DNA from: Lachnospiraceae bacterium
GTDB lineage: Bacteria; Bacillota; Clostridia; Lachnospirales; Lachnospiraceae
Reading direction: 5' to 3'
Assembly: GCA_021202715.1 (NCBI GenBank)
Contig: JAJQCL010000153.1
Span: forward strand, 1 to 8,020
DNA length: 8,020 nucleotides
Part shown: one piece after another, positions 1 to 4,877 of the stretch
Position numbering within the stretch: position 1 is the first letter of the stretch
Layout of the letters: the number at the start of each line of letters is the position of its first letter
Notes under the pieces: model-generated
What the model saw: only the letters and a program-made list of their open reading frames with translations
What the model was told of the DNA's origin: nothing
Databases searched by the model: none
Translations under genes and position numbers: made by a program

Positions 1-164
1 CGCGAGTGTACGTTTAGTTTAGAGCGCAAAGCGGATATGGTTTGGCGGATAGCACGTTCTTCGTCTGAATCTACTATTACAGCAATCAGAACAAACCACC
101 TGGTTCCTCTTCCCGCGCCCAAATCTCCAGATTCATCAATGTATACGGTGCATTTCTTTGCCAT
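1..164 (-). CDS. DUF3800 family protein, N-terminal part (runs off left edge)
   Basis: Only the first 54 codons are in the window. The ATG at 164-162 is preceded by a good ribosome site (GGGAGGA, about 172-178). The protein opens with a beta-strand ending in YIDESGDLG (residues 8-16), followed by a hydrophobic strand WFVLIAVIV (23-31) and a charged helix. An early D-E-S-G motif followed by a hydrophobic strand is the N-terminal signature of DUF3800, a family proposed to have an RNase H-like fold with acidic active-site residues; D10 and E11 would be the first of these. The gene starts 49 bases after the ImmA-like stop on the same strand and is most likely the third gene of that operon. DUF3800 genes are common in prophages and mobile elements, but their function is not established. 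Family assignment is fairly sure; role is unknown. Confidence 0.8.
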   Translation of the reverse strand, partial: MAKKCTVYIDESGDLGAGRGTRWFVLIAVIVDSDEERAIRQTISALRSKLNVHS

Positions 165-213
165 ATCAAATATCCTCCCACTTTGATCTGTATATCAAAC
201 GTCAAAACTCATG

Positions 214-654
214 CTATTCCTCTAGCCTCAGTTCTATAAAGTCCTTGCAGTACCCGGTCAGCCTTGCCAACTGGTCAACTGTGAGGTCTTTGTTTTCGTG
301 CAGGAAATCATTTCCAATAAGAAGCTCCACAGCAAACTTATTGGCTTCCCTTTCAACCCTTGACGTGAGAAGCAAGGTCTTATTCCGGATGAAATAGCAG
401 TTCATTTTTGGGTGCATGATTGCGTGTCCCAGTTCGTGCGCCATTACGAAATATCGTTCGTGTTCTTCCAGATTTTCGTTCAGGAAGATGCACTTATGCT
501 TTTTGAGGTACATGTAGCATCCTTCCCGTGAGCCTAAATCTCCTTCAATCAGTTCGATATGTAGGTAATGCGCAATCACAAACGGGTCGCGGGTTTCATA
601 GATTCGTTGGTATCGTGCCGCTATCTTTCTTACGTCTCGCGTCAAGAACCTCAC
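214..654 (-). CDS. ImmA/IrrE-family zinc metallo-endopeptidase
   Basis: The 146-residue protein carries the zinc motif HELGH at residues 73-77 (H73, E74, H77) and a downstream EREAN segment (101-105) in which E103 is the likely third zinc ligand. This is the arrangement of ImmA/IrrE (COG2856) peptidases. In ICEBs1 and related elements ImmA cleaves the partner ImmR repressor and so derepresses the element. The start is a GTG at 654-652; it shares the four bases GTGA with the upstream repressor stop, which predicts translational coupling. The order repressor then peptidase, on one transcript, fits ImmR/ImmA. The length is typical for phage and ICE versions. The natural substrate is inferred to be the neighbouring Xre protein, but this is not shown by the sequence. 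Confidence 0.92.
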   Translation of the reverse strand: MRFLTRDVRKIAARYQRIYETRDPFVIAHYLHIELIEGDLGSREGCYMYLKKHKCIFLNENLEEHERYFVMAHELGHAIMHPKMNCYFIRNKTLLLTSRVEREANKFAVELLIGNDFLHENKDLTVDQLARLTGYCKDFIELRLEE

Positions 655-1067
655 CCCTTTTTGTTCTTGTTCGGGTTGTACTTCTCCTTATTGATAACTT
701 TCAGGCGGCGAAGCATTAGTTCCATTTGCCCGGCCAAAAGGTCTATATCTTCTTCTGGTATGTCTTGCCCGTTAAAACTTGCGGGGCCGGATTCTTTGTC
801 ACGCAGTTTACTGACGAGGGATTCCATATCTTTTGCAATGTCGCGTTCATCACGGGCAGTAAGCTCAGGTTGTTCTTTGGATTCTTCGCCATTCATCAGG
901 TAATCCGCTGTTACGCCAAAATAGTCTGCTATTTTTTGCAATGTTTTCAGATTTGGGTTAGCTTTATCAAGTTTGGATATGTAACCTCTCGCAAGCCCCA
1001 TCTCTGATTCCGCAAGATTCATTGATACGCCCTTTTCTTTGCATAGTGCTTTTACTCGCTCTTTCAT
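651..1067 (-). CDS. Xre-family transcriptional repressor (ImmR/CI-like)
   Basis: The 138-residue protein has an N-terminal helix-turn-helix of the Xre/Cro-CI type (about residues 4-58), with the recognition helix near 26-35 (ARGYISKLDK) followed by the usual ADYFGVTADYLMNG end. The remainder is hydrophilic and ends in a lysine-rich tail; such a linker plus C-terminal part resembles repressors cut by ImmA-type peptidases, which is the next gene. The ATG at 1067 has a modest ribosome site (AAGGTG, 1073-1078). The best promoter lies at 1222-1250, giving a leader of roughly 150 bases that crosses the opposing promoter. TCTGAA repeats lie in both promoters and just upstream of this start, so the protein probably controls itself and the divergent gene. 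Fold is sure; the operator assignment is inference. Confidence 0.93.
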   Translation of the reverse strand: MKERVKALCKEKGVSMNLAESEMGLARGYISKLDKANPNLKTLQKIADYFGVTADYLMNGEESKEQPELTARDERDIAKDMESLVSKLRDKESGPASFNGQDIPEEDIDLLAGQMELMLRRLKVINKEKYNPNKNKKG

Positions 1068-1106
1068 AACGTCACCTTACCTCTGAAAAAAATACAAAAA
1101 TAATGC

Positions 1107-1134
1107 TTGACATTCTGAATATAATGCGTATAAT
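1107..1134 (+). promoter_or_regulatory. Rightward promoter for the Cro-like operon
   Basis: TTGACA at 1107-1112 and TATAAT at 1129-1134 are perfect consensus hexamers with a 16-base spacer. The spacer contains a TTCTGAA operator-like repeat. Transcription would start near 1141, cross the opposing promoter at 1222-1250, and reach the small Xre gene at 1301, leaving a leader of about 160 bases. Confidence 0.8.
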
Positions 1135-1221
1135 AAAAGCATAGGTTCTGAAAGAAATGCAAAATTATAGCACTGTAACAAAATGTCTGGAACAATCTCT
1201 ATAGTTTCGTGTGGTAGCTAA

Positions 1222-1250
1222 ATTATAGAATATATTCAGAGAAGTGTCAA
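1222..1250 (-). promoter_or_regulatory. Leftward promoter for the repressor/ImmA/DUF3800 operon
   Basis: On the - strand, TTGACA (1250-1245) and TATAAT (1227-1222) are perfect consensus hexamers with a 17-base spacer that contains TCTGAATATA. The predicted start is near 1215, so the transcript passes through the rightward promoter before reaching the repressor start at 1067. A weaker alternative, TTCCAG with TATAAT at 1169-1164, also exists on this strand. Confidence 0.8.
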
Positions 1251-1300
1251 TAAGATTTTGCGTTTTTTTCAGAGCCAAACATAGATAGGAGGTGAATAGG

Positions 1301-1501
1301 ATGTCCTTGAAGCGGAATGTAACACAATATGCGAAGAAGAAAAACGTGCCGGTATATCTGCTAGAGGAGGAAACGGGTATCGCAAGAGGTAGCATTTCAC
1401 GGTGGGACGACATCAATCCGGGGATAGATAAAGTCAAGGCGGTAGCAGACAAACTTGGTGTTACAGTCGATGAGCTTCTTGCAGAGAACGGTACAGAGTA
1501 G
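1301..1501 (+). CDS. Small Xre-family HTH protein (Cro-like)
   Basis: This 66-residue protein consists almost wholly of one helix-turn-helix domain, with the recognition helix near residues 28-37 (ARGSISRWDD) and the closing GVTVDELLAENG. It is the size of a Cro-like anti-repressor or a small ICE regulator. The ATG at 1301 was chosen because AGGAGG lies at 1287-1292 with 8 bases of spacing; an in-frame GTG at 1292 overlaps that ribosome site and is unlikely. It is the first gene rightward of the shared control region and opposes the larger Xre gene. Its recognition helix has the same ARGxIS core as the larger repressor, suggesting overlapping operator choice. The stop codon is part of the ribosome site of the next gene. 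Confidence 0.9.
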   Translation: MSLKRNVTQYAKKKNVPVYLLEEETGIARGSISRWDDINPGIDKVKAVADKLGVTVDELLAENGTE

Positions 1502-1509
1502 GAGGAAGG

Positions 1510-1662
1510 ATGAAAAAACGGTACGAAGATATGAATCCCATAGAGCGGGCTGAATACGACCTGAAAATGGCGGAGAAAGCAGAGCGCAATTCTACGATTG
1601 CCCTTGTTGTCTGCTTCGTGTTGCTCGGGTTGGTTTTGTTCGGAATGTTGCCGCTGTCTTAG
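1510..1662 (+). CDS. 50-aa single-pass membrane protein
   Basis: A short gene begins at the ATG at 1510, 8 bases after the Cro-like stop; its ribosome site GGAGGAAGG (1501-1509) shares a base with that stop, so the two are probably co-translated. The product has a charged, amphipathic N-terminal half (KKRYEDMNPIERAEYDLK, residues 2-19) and one hydrophobic helix at about residues 29-47 (TIALVVCFVLLGLVLFGML), ending LPLS. There is no cleavable signal peptide. I do not recognise a family. Its place directly behind a Cro-like regulator makes it part of the induced arm of the switch; small membrane proteins at such positions in phages and ICEs are often unannotated. It is real by ribosome site and coupling, but the function is unknown. 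Confidence 0.72.
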   Translation: MKKRYEDMNPIERAEYDLKMAEKAERNSTIALVVCFVLLGLVLFGMLPLS

Positions 1663-1678
1663 CTTAATACACCGATGA

Positions 1679-2194
1679 ACCTCAGAAGCAGTCTGCTTTG
1701 TCAAGGAACATGATGTCAGCAGTTATGAGGAACTGGCGGAGAAAGCGGACGTGGCAACGGCTCATTTCAACAGTTTGTCCGATTCCATTAAAGCCTCGGA
1801 GAAGCGGCTCGCAGAAATTGCCGTTCTGAAAAAGCATATCTTCAATTATTCCAGAACCCGAGACGTCTATACAGCATATCGGAAGGCTGGGTACAGTAAG
1901 AAATTTCTGGAAGAGCATCGGGAGGAGATCACACTGCACAAGGCGGCAAAGGATGCCTTCAACAGATGGGGAAATTCGGAAACAGGGAAGGGAAGAGGTG
2001 GTAAGATTCCAACCATCAGGGAATTGAATCAGGAGTACGCGCAGGTGCTGGCCGGGAAGAAGAAAGCCTATGCAGAGTATCGAATCGCCCGGAAGGAAAT
2101 GCAGGAGTTGCTCATTGCCCGGAAGACGATTGAGAGTATTCTGGAGATTGATCGTGCCGGAGAAACGCCGGAGAAGAAAGAACCAAGCCGTTAG
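1679..2194 (+). pseudogene. Relaxase/mobilisation protein, C-terminal fragment
   Basis: An open frame of 171 codons runs from just after an in-frame TGA (1676-1678) to the TAG at 2192-2194. It resembles the helical C-terminal region of relaxases carried by integrative elements of Lachnospiraceae and relatives: a VKEHD..SYEELAEKAD start, then the characteristic NYSRTRDVYTAYRKAGYSKK block (encoded around 1844-1903), EITLHKAAKDAF, and a long charged coil with AEYRIARKEM. The N-terminal HUH nuclease domain, with its catalytic tyrosine and histidines, is absent. There is no ATG near the beginning; the first usable codon is GTG at 1751 without a convincing ribosome site. The loss boundary lies between 1662 and about 1685. 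It is read as a truncated remnant; expression as a stand-alone coil protein cannot be excluded. Confidence 0.8.
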
Positions 2195-2205
2195 AGAAAA
2201 TAAAT

Positions 2206-2258
2206 CTGCAGCTGTCGGAGGGAATGATCCCGTTCCGGCGGCTGCAGGCTGTTTTTCT
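2206..2258 (+). terminator. Rho-independent terminator after the relaxase fragment
   Basis: A strong hairpin pairs 2206-2223 with 2228-2247: 14 base pairs (some G-T), a two-base bulge at 2232-2233, four more pairs and an ATGA tetraloop. It is followed four bases later by TTTTT (2252-2256). It begins 11 bases after the relaxase stop. Confidence 0.82.
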
Positions 2259-2274
2259 GTAAAAATATTTTCGG
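2258..2274 (+). repeat. 17-bp direct repeat, copy 1
   Basis: TGTAAAAATATTTTCGG occurs here and again at 3497-3513, identical in all 17 bases. The core AAAATATTTT is its own reverse complement. Both copies sit immediately after a terminator T-tract and upstream of the next gene. Copy 2 lies 11 bases before a TTGACA hexamer, as an A/T-rich UP element would; copy 1 has no clear hexamers after it. Confidence 0.7.
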
Positions 2275-2318
2275 ATATGGTAGTATATGGTGGTGAAGAA
2301 ATAAGTGGGAGGGCGCAT

Positions 2319-2912
2319 ATGTGCAGCAGATATTATATTGACAATTCCATGTTGGATTTGATGAATATCCCGGTGGCACATTCTTACCAGTCGGTTATGA
2401 GAGTTCCTCACCATGACGTATGCCCCGGCCAGTGTGCGCCGGTCATTGCGCAGGAACGGCACGAACTATCCCTGCAGGAAATGAAGTGGGGCTTCCCTCA
2501 GCTACGCGGAAAGGGTCTTTTCATCAATGCCCGTGCGGAGACCGCGCTGCAGAAGAGAACCTTCAGCGAGAGCGTCCTCTATCGCCGCTGTGTCATTCCG
2601 GCGGTTCACTTTTATGAATGGGATGCGGAGAAGAACCGAGTGACATTCAGCAAGAAGGATGCGGGTCTTCTTTATATGGCAGGATTCTTCGATCTTTACC
2701 AGGAGGAAAGCCGGTTTGTTATTCTGACGACGCAGGCGAATCCTTCGGTAGCTCCGGTCCACGAGCGGATGCCGTTGATCTTGGGAAGTGAGGATGTTGA
2801 ACCCTGGATCTGCAGGCAGGAGCTTACAGAATCCTTCCTGCAGAAAGTCCCGGCTGCGCTCACCCGGATGCAGGAATATGAGCAGCAGAATTTATTCGAT
2901 TATTATCGGTGA
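2319..2912 (+). CDS. SRAP-domain abasic-site processing protein (YedK/HMCES family)
   Basis: The 197-residue protein is a complete SRAP domain. After removal of Met1, Cys2 (MCSRYY) would be the N-terminal catalytic cysteine that forms a thiazolidine crosslink with abasic sites in single-stranded DNA. The other hallmarks are present: KWGFP (56-60), FINARAET with N70 and E74 (68-75), HFYEW with E100 (97-101), and the histidine motif VHERMP with H148 (147-152). These match the Cys2/Asn/Glu/His set known from YedK and HMCES. The ATG at 2319 was chosen over upstream frame extensions because Cys must follow Met and because GGGAGGG (2307-2313) is well placed. It stands alone between a terminator and the next promoter. 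SRAP genes are usually housekeeping but are also found on mobile elements. Confidence 0.95.
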   Translation: MCSRYYIDNSMLDLMNIPVAHSYQSVMRVPHHDVCPGQCAPVIAQERHELSLQEMKWGFPQLRGKGLFINARAETALQKRTFSESVLYRRCVIPAVHFYEWDAEKNRVTFSKKDAGLLYMAGFFDLYQEESRFVILTTQANPSVAPVHERMPLILGSEDVEPWICRQELTESFLQKVPAALTRMQEYEQQNLFDYYR

Positions 2913-2959
2913 AGAGGAAGGTGTTTGATCGCACAGACATTCAGAGGCACGCGACAAAA

Positions 2960-2988
2960 TTGACGGCATAGATGCGTCATAGTAAAAT
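2960..2988 (+). promoter_or_regulatory. Promoter for the 112-aa protein gene
   Basis: TTGACG (2960-2965) and TAAAAT (2983-2988) are near-consensus hexamers with a 17-base spacer. Transcription would start near 2995, about 65 bases before the ATG at 3061. Confidence 0.65.
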
Positions 2989-3000
2989 CAAGGCAGCCCC

Positions 3001-3034
3001 GGTTCCTGTTGATGTAAGAGATCGCATCGGAACC
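3001..3034 (+). promoter_or_regulatory. Hairpin in the 5' leader of the 112-aa protein gene
   Basis: GGTTCC (3001-3006) pairs with GGAACC (3029-3034), and inside it GATG (3011-3014) pairs with CATC (3025-3028), leaving a four-base bulge and a ten-base loop. It starts within a few bases of the predicted transcription start and ends 12 bases before GAGGAG (3046-3051). There is no U-tract, so it is not a terminator; it may stabilise the message or modulate translation. Confidence 0.4.
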
Positions 3035-3060
3035 AGAAAAAATACAGAGGAGATGCCGCG

Positions 3061-3399
3061 ATGAAAAAACCGGATTTCAAAACATTTCTTGACAGCAACA
3101 GCGCCGAATTCTTTGAGTACCTGAACCATGCCAGCCTAGAAGACAGAGATGATCTCCGTATGAAAGAACTTTCCGGGAAGCAGAAGGAGATTTACGAAAA
3201 ATATCCGAAGGTGAGGGAGATGCTCGAATACGATAATCTGCACAGCCTGACAAACGAGGAGTGTGCGGCGCTGATCGAAATCCTGCACAGAAAAGATGAG
3301 CGGGCTGATGTTGAGATGATGAACGTTTATTATAAGGGATGTGCAGATGCTATTGGGTATCTGCGGAAGTTGAAGATGCTGAAGGAAGCGGAGGGGTAA
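3061..3399 (+). CDS. Uncharacterised 112-aa protein
   Basis: The gene has a GAGGAG ribosome site at 3046-3051, nine bases before the ATG, and its own promoter and terminator, so it is a real single-gene unit. The product is soluble, highly charged and predicted helical, with no signal peptide or membrane segment. Visible features are FFEYLNHASLEDRDDLR (17-33), a KQKEIYEKYPKVREMLE helix (40-56), a LTNEECAALIEIL helix, and a C-terminal block MMNVYYKGCADAIGYLRKL (86-104). Similar small proteins occur in Lachnospiraceae genomes as uncharacterised families (possibly the one labelled DUF6664, from memory and unverified). No catalytic motif is evident, and no function can be assigned. Coding is well supported. 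Confidence 0.85.
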   Translation: MKKPDFKTFLDSNSAEFFEYLNHASLEDRDDLRMKELSGKQKEIYEKYPKVREMLEYDNLHSLTNEECAALIEILHRKDERADVEMMNVYYKGCADAIGYLRKLKMLKEAEG

Positions 3400-3440
3400 G
3401 GCTTTTCGCCTTTCAGACAGAAAACAGCGGAGATGGAAGG

Positions 3441-3494
3441 ATGGTCTTGCGATTGTCGGAATACTCTTTCGACAGTCACGGGCCATTTCTTTTT
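3441..3494 (+). terminator. Rho-independent terminator after the 112-aa gene
   Basis: A two-part stem pairs ATGGTC (3441-3446) with GGCCAT (3481-3486) and GATTGTCG (3451-3458) with CGACAGTC (3470-3477), with an internal loop and an 11-base apical loop. The T-rich tract TTCTTTTT (3487-3494) follows directly. The 17-bp repeat begins three bases later. Confidence 0.72.
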
Positions 3495-3496
3495 AT

Positions 3497-3513
3497 TGTA
3501 AAAATATTTTCGG
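3497..3513 (+). repeat. 17-bp direct repeat, copy 2
   Basis: Exact second copy of TGTAAAAATATTTTCGG (first at 2258-2274). It ends 11 bases before the TTGACA at 3525, a position compatible with an UP element that binds the RNA polymerase alpha subunit. The promoter role is inferred. Confidence 0.7.
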
Positions 3514-3524
3514 GGGTGGGCTGA

Positions 3525-3553
3525 TTGACAAGGGTGTGCATAAGGACTACAAT
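3525..3553 (+). promoter_or_regulatory. Promoter for the membrane protein/PlsY-like operon
   Basis: TTGACA (3525-3530, perfect) and TACAAT (3548-3553, one mismatch) are separated by 17 bases, with an A/T-rich repeat upstream. Transcription would begin near 3560, about 19 bases before the ATG at 3579. This placement excludes the in-frame TTG at 3525 as a translation start. Confidence 0.8.
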
Positions 3554-3578
3554 GATTGATAATTTTGAGGAGGAAGAT

Positions 3579-4166
3579 ATGTTTACAGATTTTGATGTTC
3601 CGACCAGAAAAATGTTGACAGGTAATCTTTTGATGATCCTTTGCTGTGTCTTTTATCTGGCATGGTGGCTGCTGGCATTTAAACCGACAGCGCCGGTAAA
3701 AGGAATGAAAAGCGGATGGCTGCTGATTCCGGCGTTGTTGCTTGGTGTGGCAGCGGTCTGGCAGATTGGGAGTGGCAGTGGGGCCGTTGAGAATCAGATG
3801 AAGCTGCTTTCTGGGACGAGCGTTTTGATTGGCGGTGTTGTTGCCTATATTATTTTACTGGCTGGGACATCTGTGCTGCTGAAGCGTCAGGTGACGACGG
3901 AATTGTTCCTGATTGTCGGCTGGGCCGTCCTGATGTTTTTGGAGCTGAATGCTCTGCACGGGATGGGACCTTTTACGAAGATAATGACAGTTCTGCTTCT
4001 CGCAGAGATCATCATTGCCGCGATTGTCAGCCTGATTTGTTATCTTCTGTATTATAATCTGGATCGTTTAAAAGGATATGTGGATGGAATGATCCCTCTG
4101 CTTCTTATTATGGCTATGATGGCGGTGGTTACGATACGTGTGATTGTTTCCGGCGGAAAAATATGA
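3579..4166 (+). CDS. Six-helix integral membrane protein, unknown function
   Basis: The 195-residue protein starts at the ATG at 3579, six bases after a GAGGAGG ribosome site (about 3567-3573). It has a short polar N-terminus and about six hydrophobic segments, at residues 13-33, 47-64, 76-100, 107-125, 137-158 and 171-190. Short loops carry KPTAPVKGMKSG (35-46), GSGSGAVENQMK (64-75) and ELNALHGMGPFTK (122-134). I do not recognise a family, and no enzyme motif stands out. It is the first gene of a two-gene unit with the PlsY-like acyltransferase 36 bases downstream, so a role in membrane lipid handling, or as a partner of that enzyme, is a reasonable but untested inference. Confidence 0.87.
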   Translation: MFTDFDVPTRKMLTGNLLMILCCVFYLAWWLLAFKPTAPVKGMKSGWLLIPALLLGVAAVWQIGSGSGAVENQMKLLSGTSVLIGGVVAYIILLAGTSVLLKRQVTTELFLIVGWAVLMFLELNALHGMGPFTKIMTVLLLAEIIIAAIVSLICYLLYYNLDRLKGYVDGMIPLLLIMAMMAVVTIRVIVSGGKI

Positions 4167-4202
4167 CAGTTTTTTCTGCTGAGGGGAGGACAGGAATACG
4201 AA

Positions 4203-4829
4203 ATGACTAGGTTGATATGTGCACTGATCGGATATGTATGTGGGAATTTTCTGACGGCAGAAGTTGTTTCCTGCGGGGTTTTCGGGGACAGTATTTTTAA
4301 CAGGGGAACCGGGAACCCGGGAATGGCAAATGTTGTCAGTCAATATGGTGTAAAGTATGGCGCCTGGGTATTGGCCGGAGATTTGCTGAAGACTTTCCTT
4401 CCCTGCCTGCTATGCAAGTGGGTTTTCTTCCCCCGTCTTGGCGTGAAGGCAGCGGCCTATGCGGGTCTGGGAGCCATTCTCGGACATAATTTTCCAGTCT
4501 GGCATCGGTTCAAAGGCGGTAAGGGAGTATCCTGTACCTGTGCTGCGTTGGTCAGTATTTCCTTTGGCTATGGGCTTCTTGCCTGCATCGTTGGATTGCT
4601 GGGCGTTCTGATCAGTCACTATTTGCCGATCGGGGCTGTTTTGATCCCGGCCGCCTTTCTCATCCCGGCGTTCTGTTTCTATGGAAATGAAGCGGGACTT
4701 CTTGTGCTGGTCATGACGATCCTGATGTTTCAGCGGCATTGGCCCGGACTGCGGAATATACCAACAGGAACGGAGCCGAGGAAGAATCTGCTGAAAAAGC
4801 TGAAACGGAATACAAATGCTGACCGGTAA
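4203..4829 (+). CDS. plsY: PlsY-family glycerol-3-phosphate acyltransferase, divergent paralogue
   Basis: The 208-residue membrane protein carries PlsY landmarks: motif 1 NRGTGNPGMANV (33-44, canonical GSGNxGxTN), a GDLLK segment (59-63), motif 2 GHNFPVWHRFKGGKGVS (94-110), and a motif 3 region RHWPGLRNIPTGTE (178-191). PlsY transfers the acyl group from acyl-phosphate to the sn-1 position of glycerol-3-phosphate at the inner membrane face. Motif 2 is well conserved. Motif 3 keeps H179, G189 and E191, but the Asn-Ile and Arg expected from HRxNIxRLxxGxE are replaced, and motif 1 has Ala for Thr. This suggests a paralogue rather than the housekeeping enzyme, perhaps with altered substrate. The ATG at 4203 follows AGGGGAGGA (4182-4190) with rather long spacing. 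It is the second gene after the six-helix protein and ends convergent with the hydrolase fragment. Confidence 0.88.
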   Translation: MTRLICALIGYVCGNFLTAEVVSCGVFGDSIFNRGTGNPGMANVVSQYGVKYGAWVLAGDLLKTFLPCLLCKWVFFPRLGVKAAAYAGLGAILGHNFPVWHRFKGGKGVSCTCAALVSISFGYGLLACIVGLLGVLISHYLPIGAVLIPAAFLIPAFCFYGNEAGLLVLVMTILMFQRHWPGLRNIPTGTEPRKNLLKKLKRNTNADR

Positions 4830-4835
4830 TTCGGG

Positions 4836-4877
4836 ATTTGGAAATCAATAAAATCAAAGAGATATTCTCCAAATTTT
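4836..4877. terminator. Possible weak terminator between convergent units
   Basis: ATTTGGA (4836-4842) can pair with TCCAAAT (4868-4874), a seven-pair A/T-rich stem with a 25-base loop, followed by TTT. It lies between the PlsY-like stop and the hydrolase fragment stop, where a terminator is expected, but the stem is weak and the loop long. Confidence 0.3.

Larger units (their letters stand above)
1081..1274. promoter_or_regulatory. Mirror-symmetric operator/promoter region of the Xre switch
   Basis: The arm 1081-1134 read on the + strand and the arm 1274-1222 read on the - strand are imperfect copies of each other, centred near 1178. Both begin CTCTGAAAAAAA, continue with CAAAA, then TTGACA, then a spacer containing TCTGAATATA, then TATAAT. 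Five copies of a YTCTGAA element are visible: + strand at 1081-1095, 1113-1127 and 1146-1160, and - strand at 1241-1227 and 1274-1260. The + copies start 32 and 33 bases apart, about three helical turns. These are the likely operators for one or both Xre proteins. The repeats are seen directly; binding is inferred. Confidence 0.75.

Noticed and set aside
1164..1192. Second leftward promoter (TTCCAG, 17-base spacer, TATAAT).
   Set aside because: The -35 hexamer is poor, and a perfect promoter lies upstream on the same strand; kept only as an alternative that would avoid overlap of transcripts.
1292..1300. GTG start adding three residues to the Cro-like protein.
   Set aside because: The GTG overlaps the AGGAGG ribosome site, which is correctly spaced for the ATG at 1301.
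1165..1704. 179-codon antisense frame across the Cro-like and small membrane genes.
   Set aside because: It lies opposite two genes with good ribosome sites and recognisable features, has low-complexity Ser/Phe-rich composition and no family features.
2070..2318. Long N-terminal extension of the SRAP protein.
   Set aside because: It crosses the relaxase coding frame and a strong terminator, and would bury Cys2, which must be N-terminal for catalysis.
3398..3412. Small AAGGC/GCCTT hairpin just after the 112-aa stop as terminator.
   Set aside because: Five pairs with no T-tract; the much stronger hairpin at 3441-3494 explains termination.
3442..3510. 22-codon frame downstream of the 112-aa gene.
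   Set aside because: It has no ribosome site and coincides with the terminator hairpin.
3525..3578. Upstream TTG start that would add 18 residues to the six-helix membrane protein.
   Set aside because: The TTG is part of the -35 hexamer of a consensus promoter whose start falls near 3560, and GAGGAGG sits directly before the ATG at 3579.
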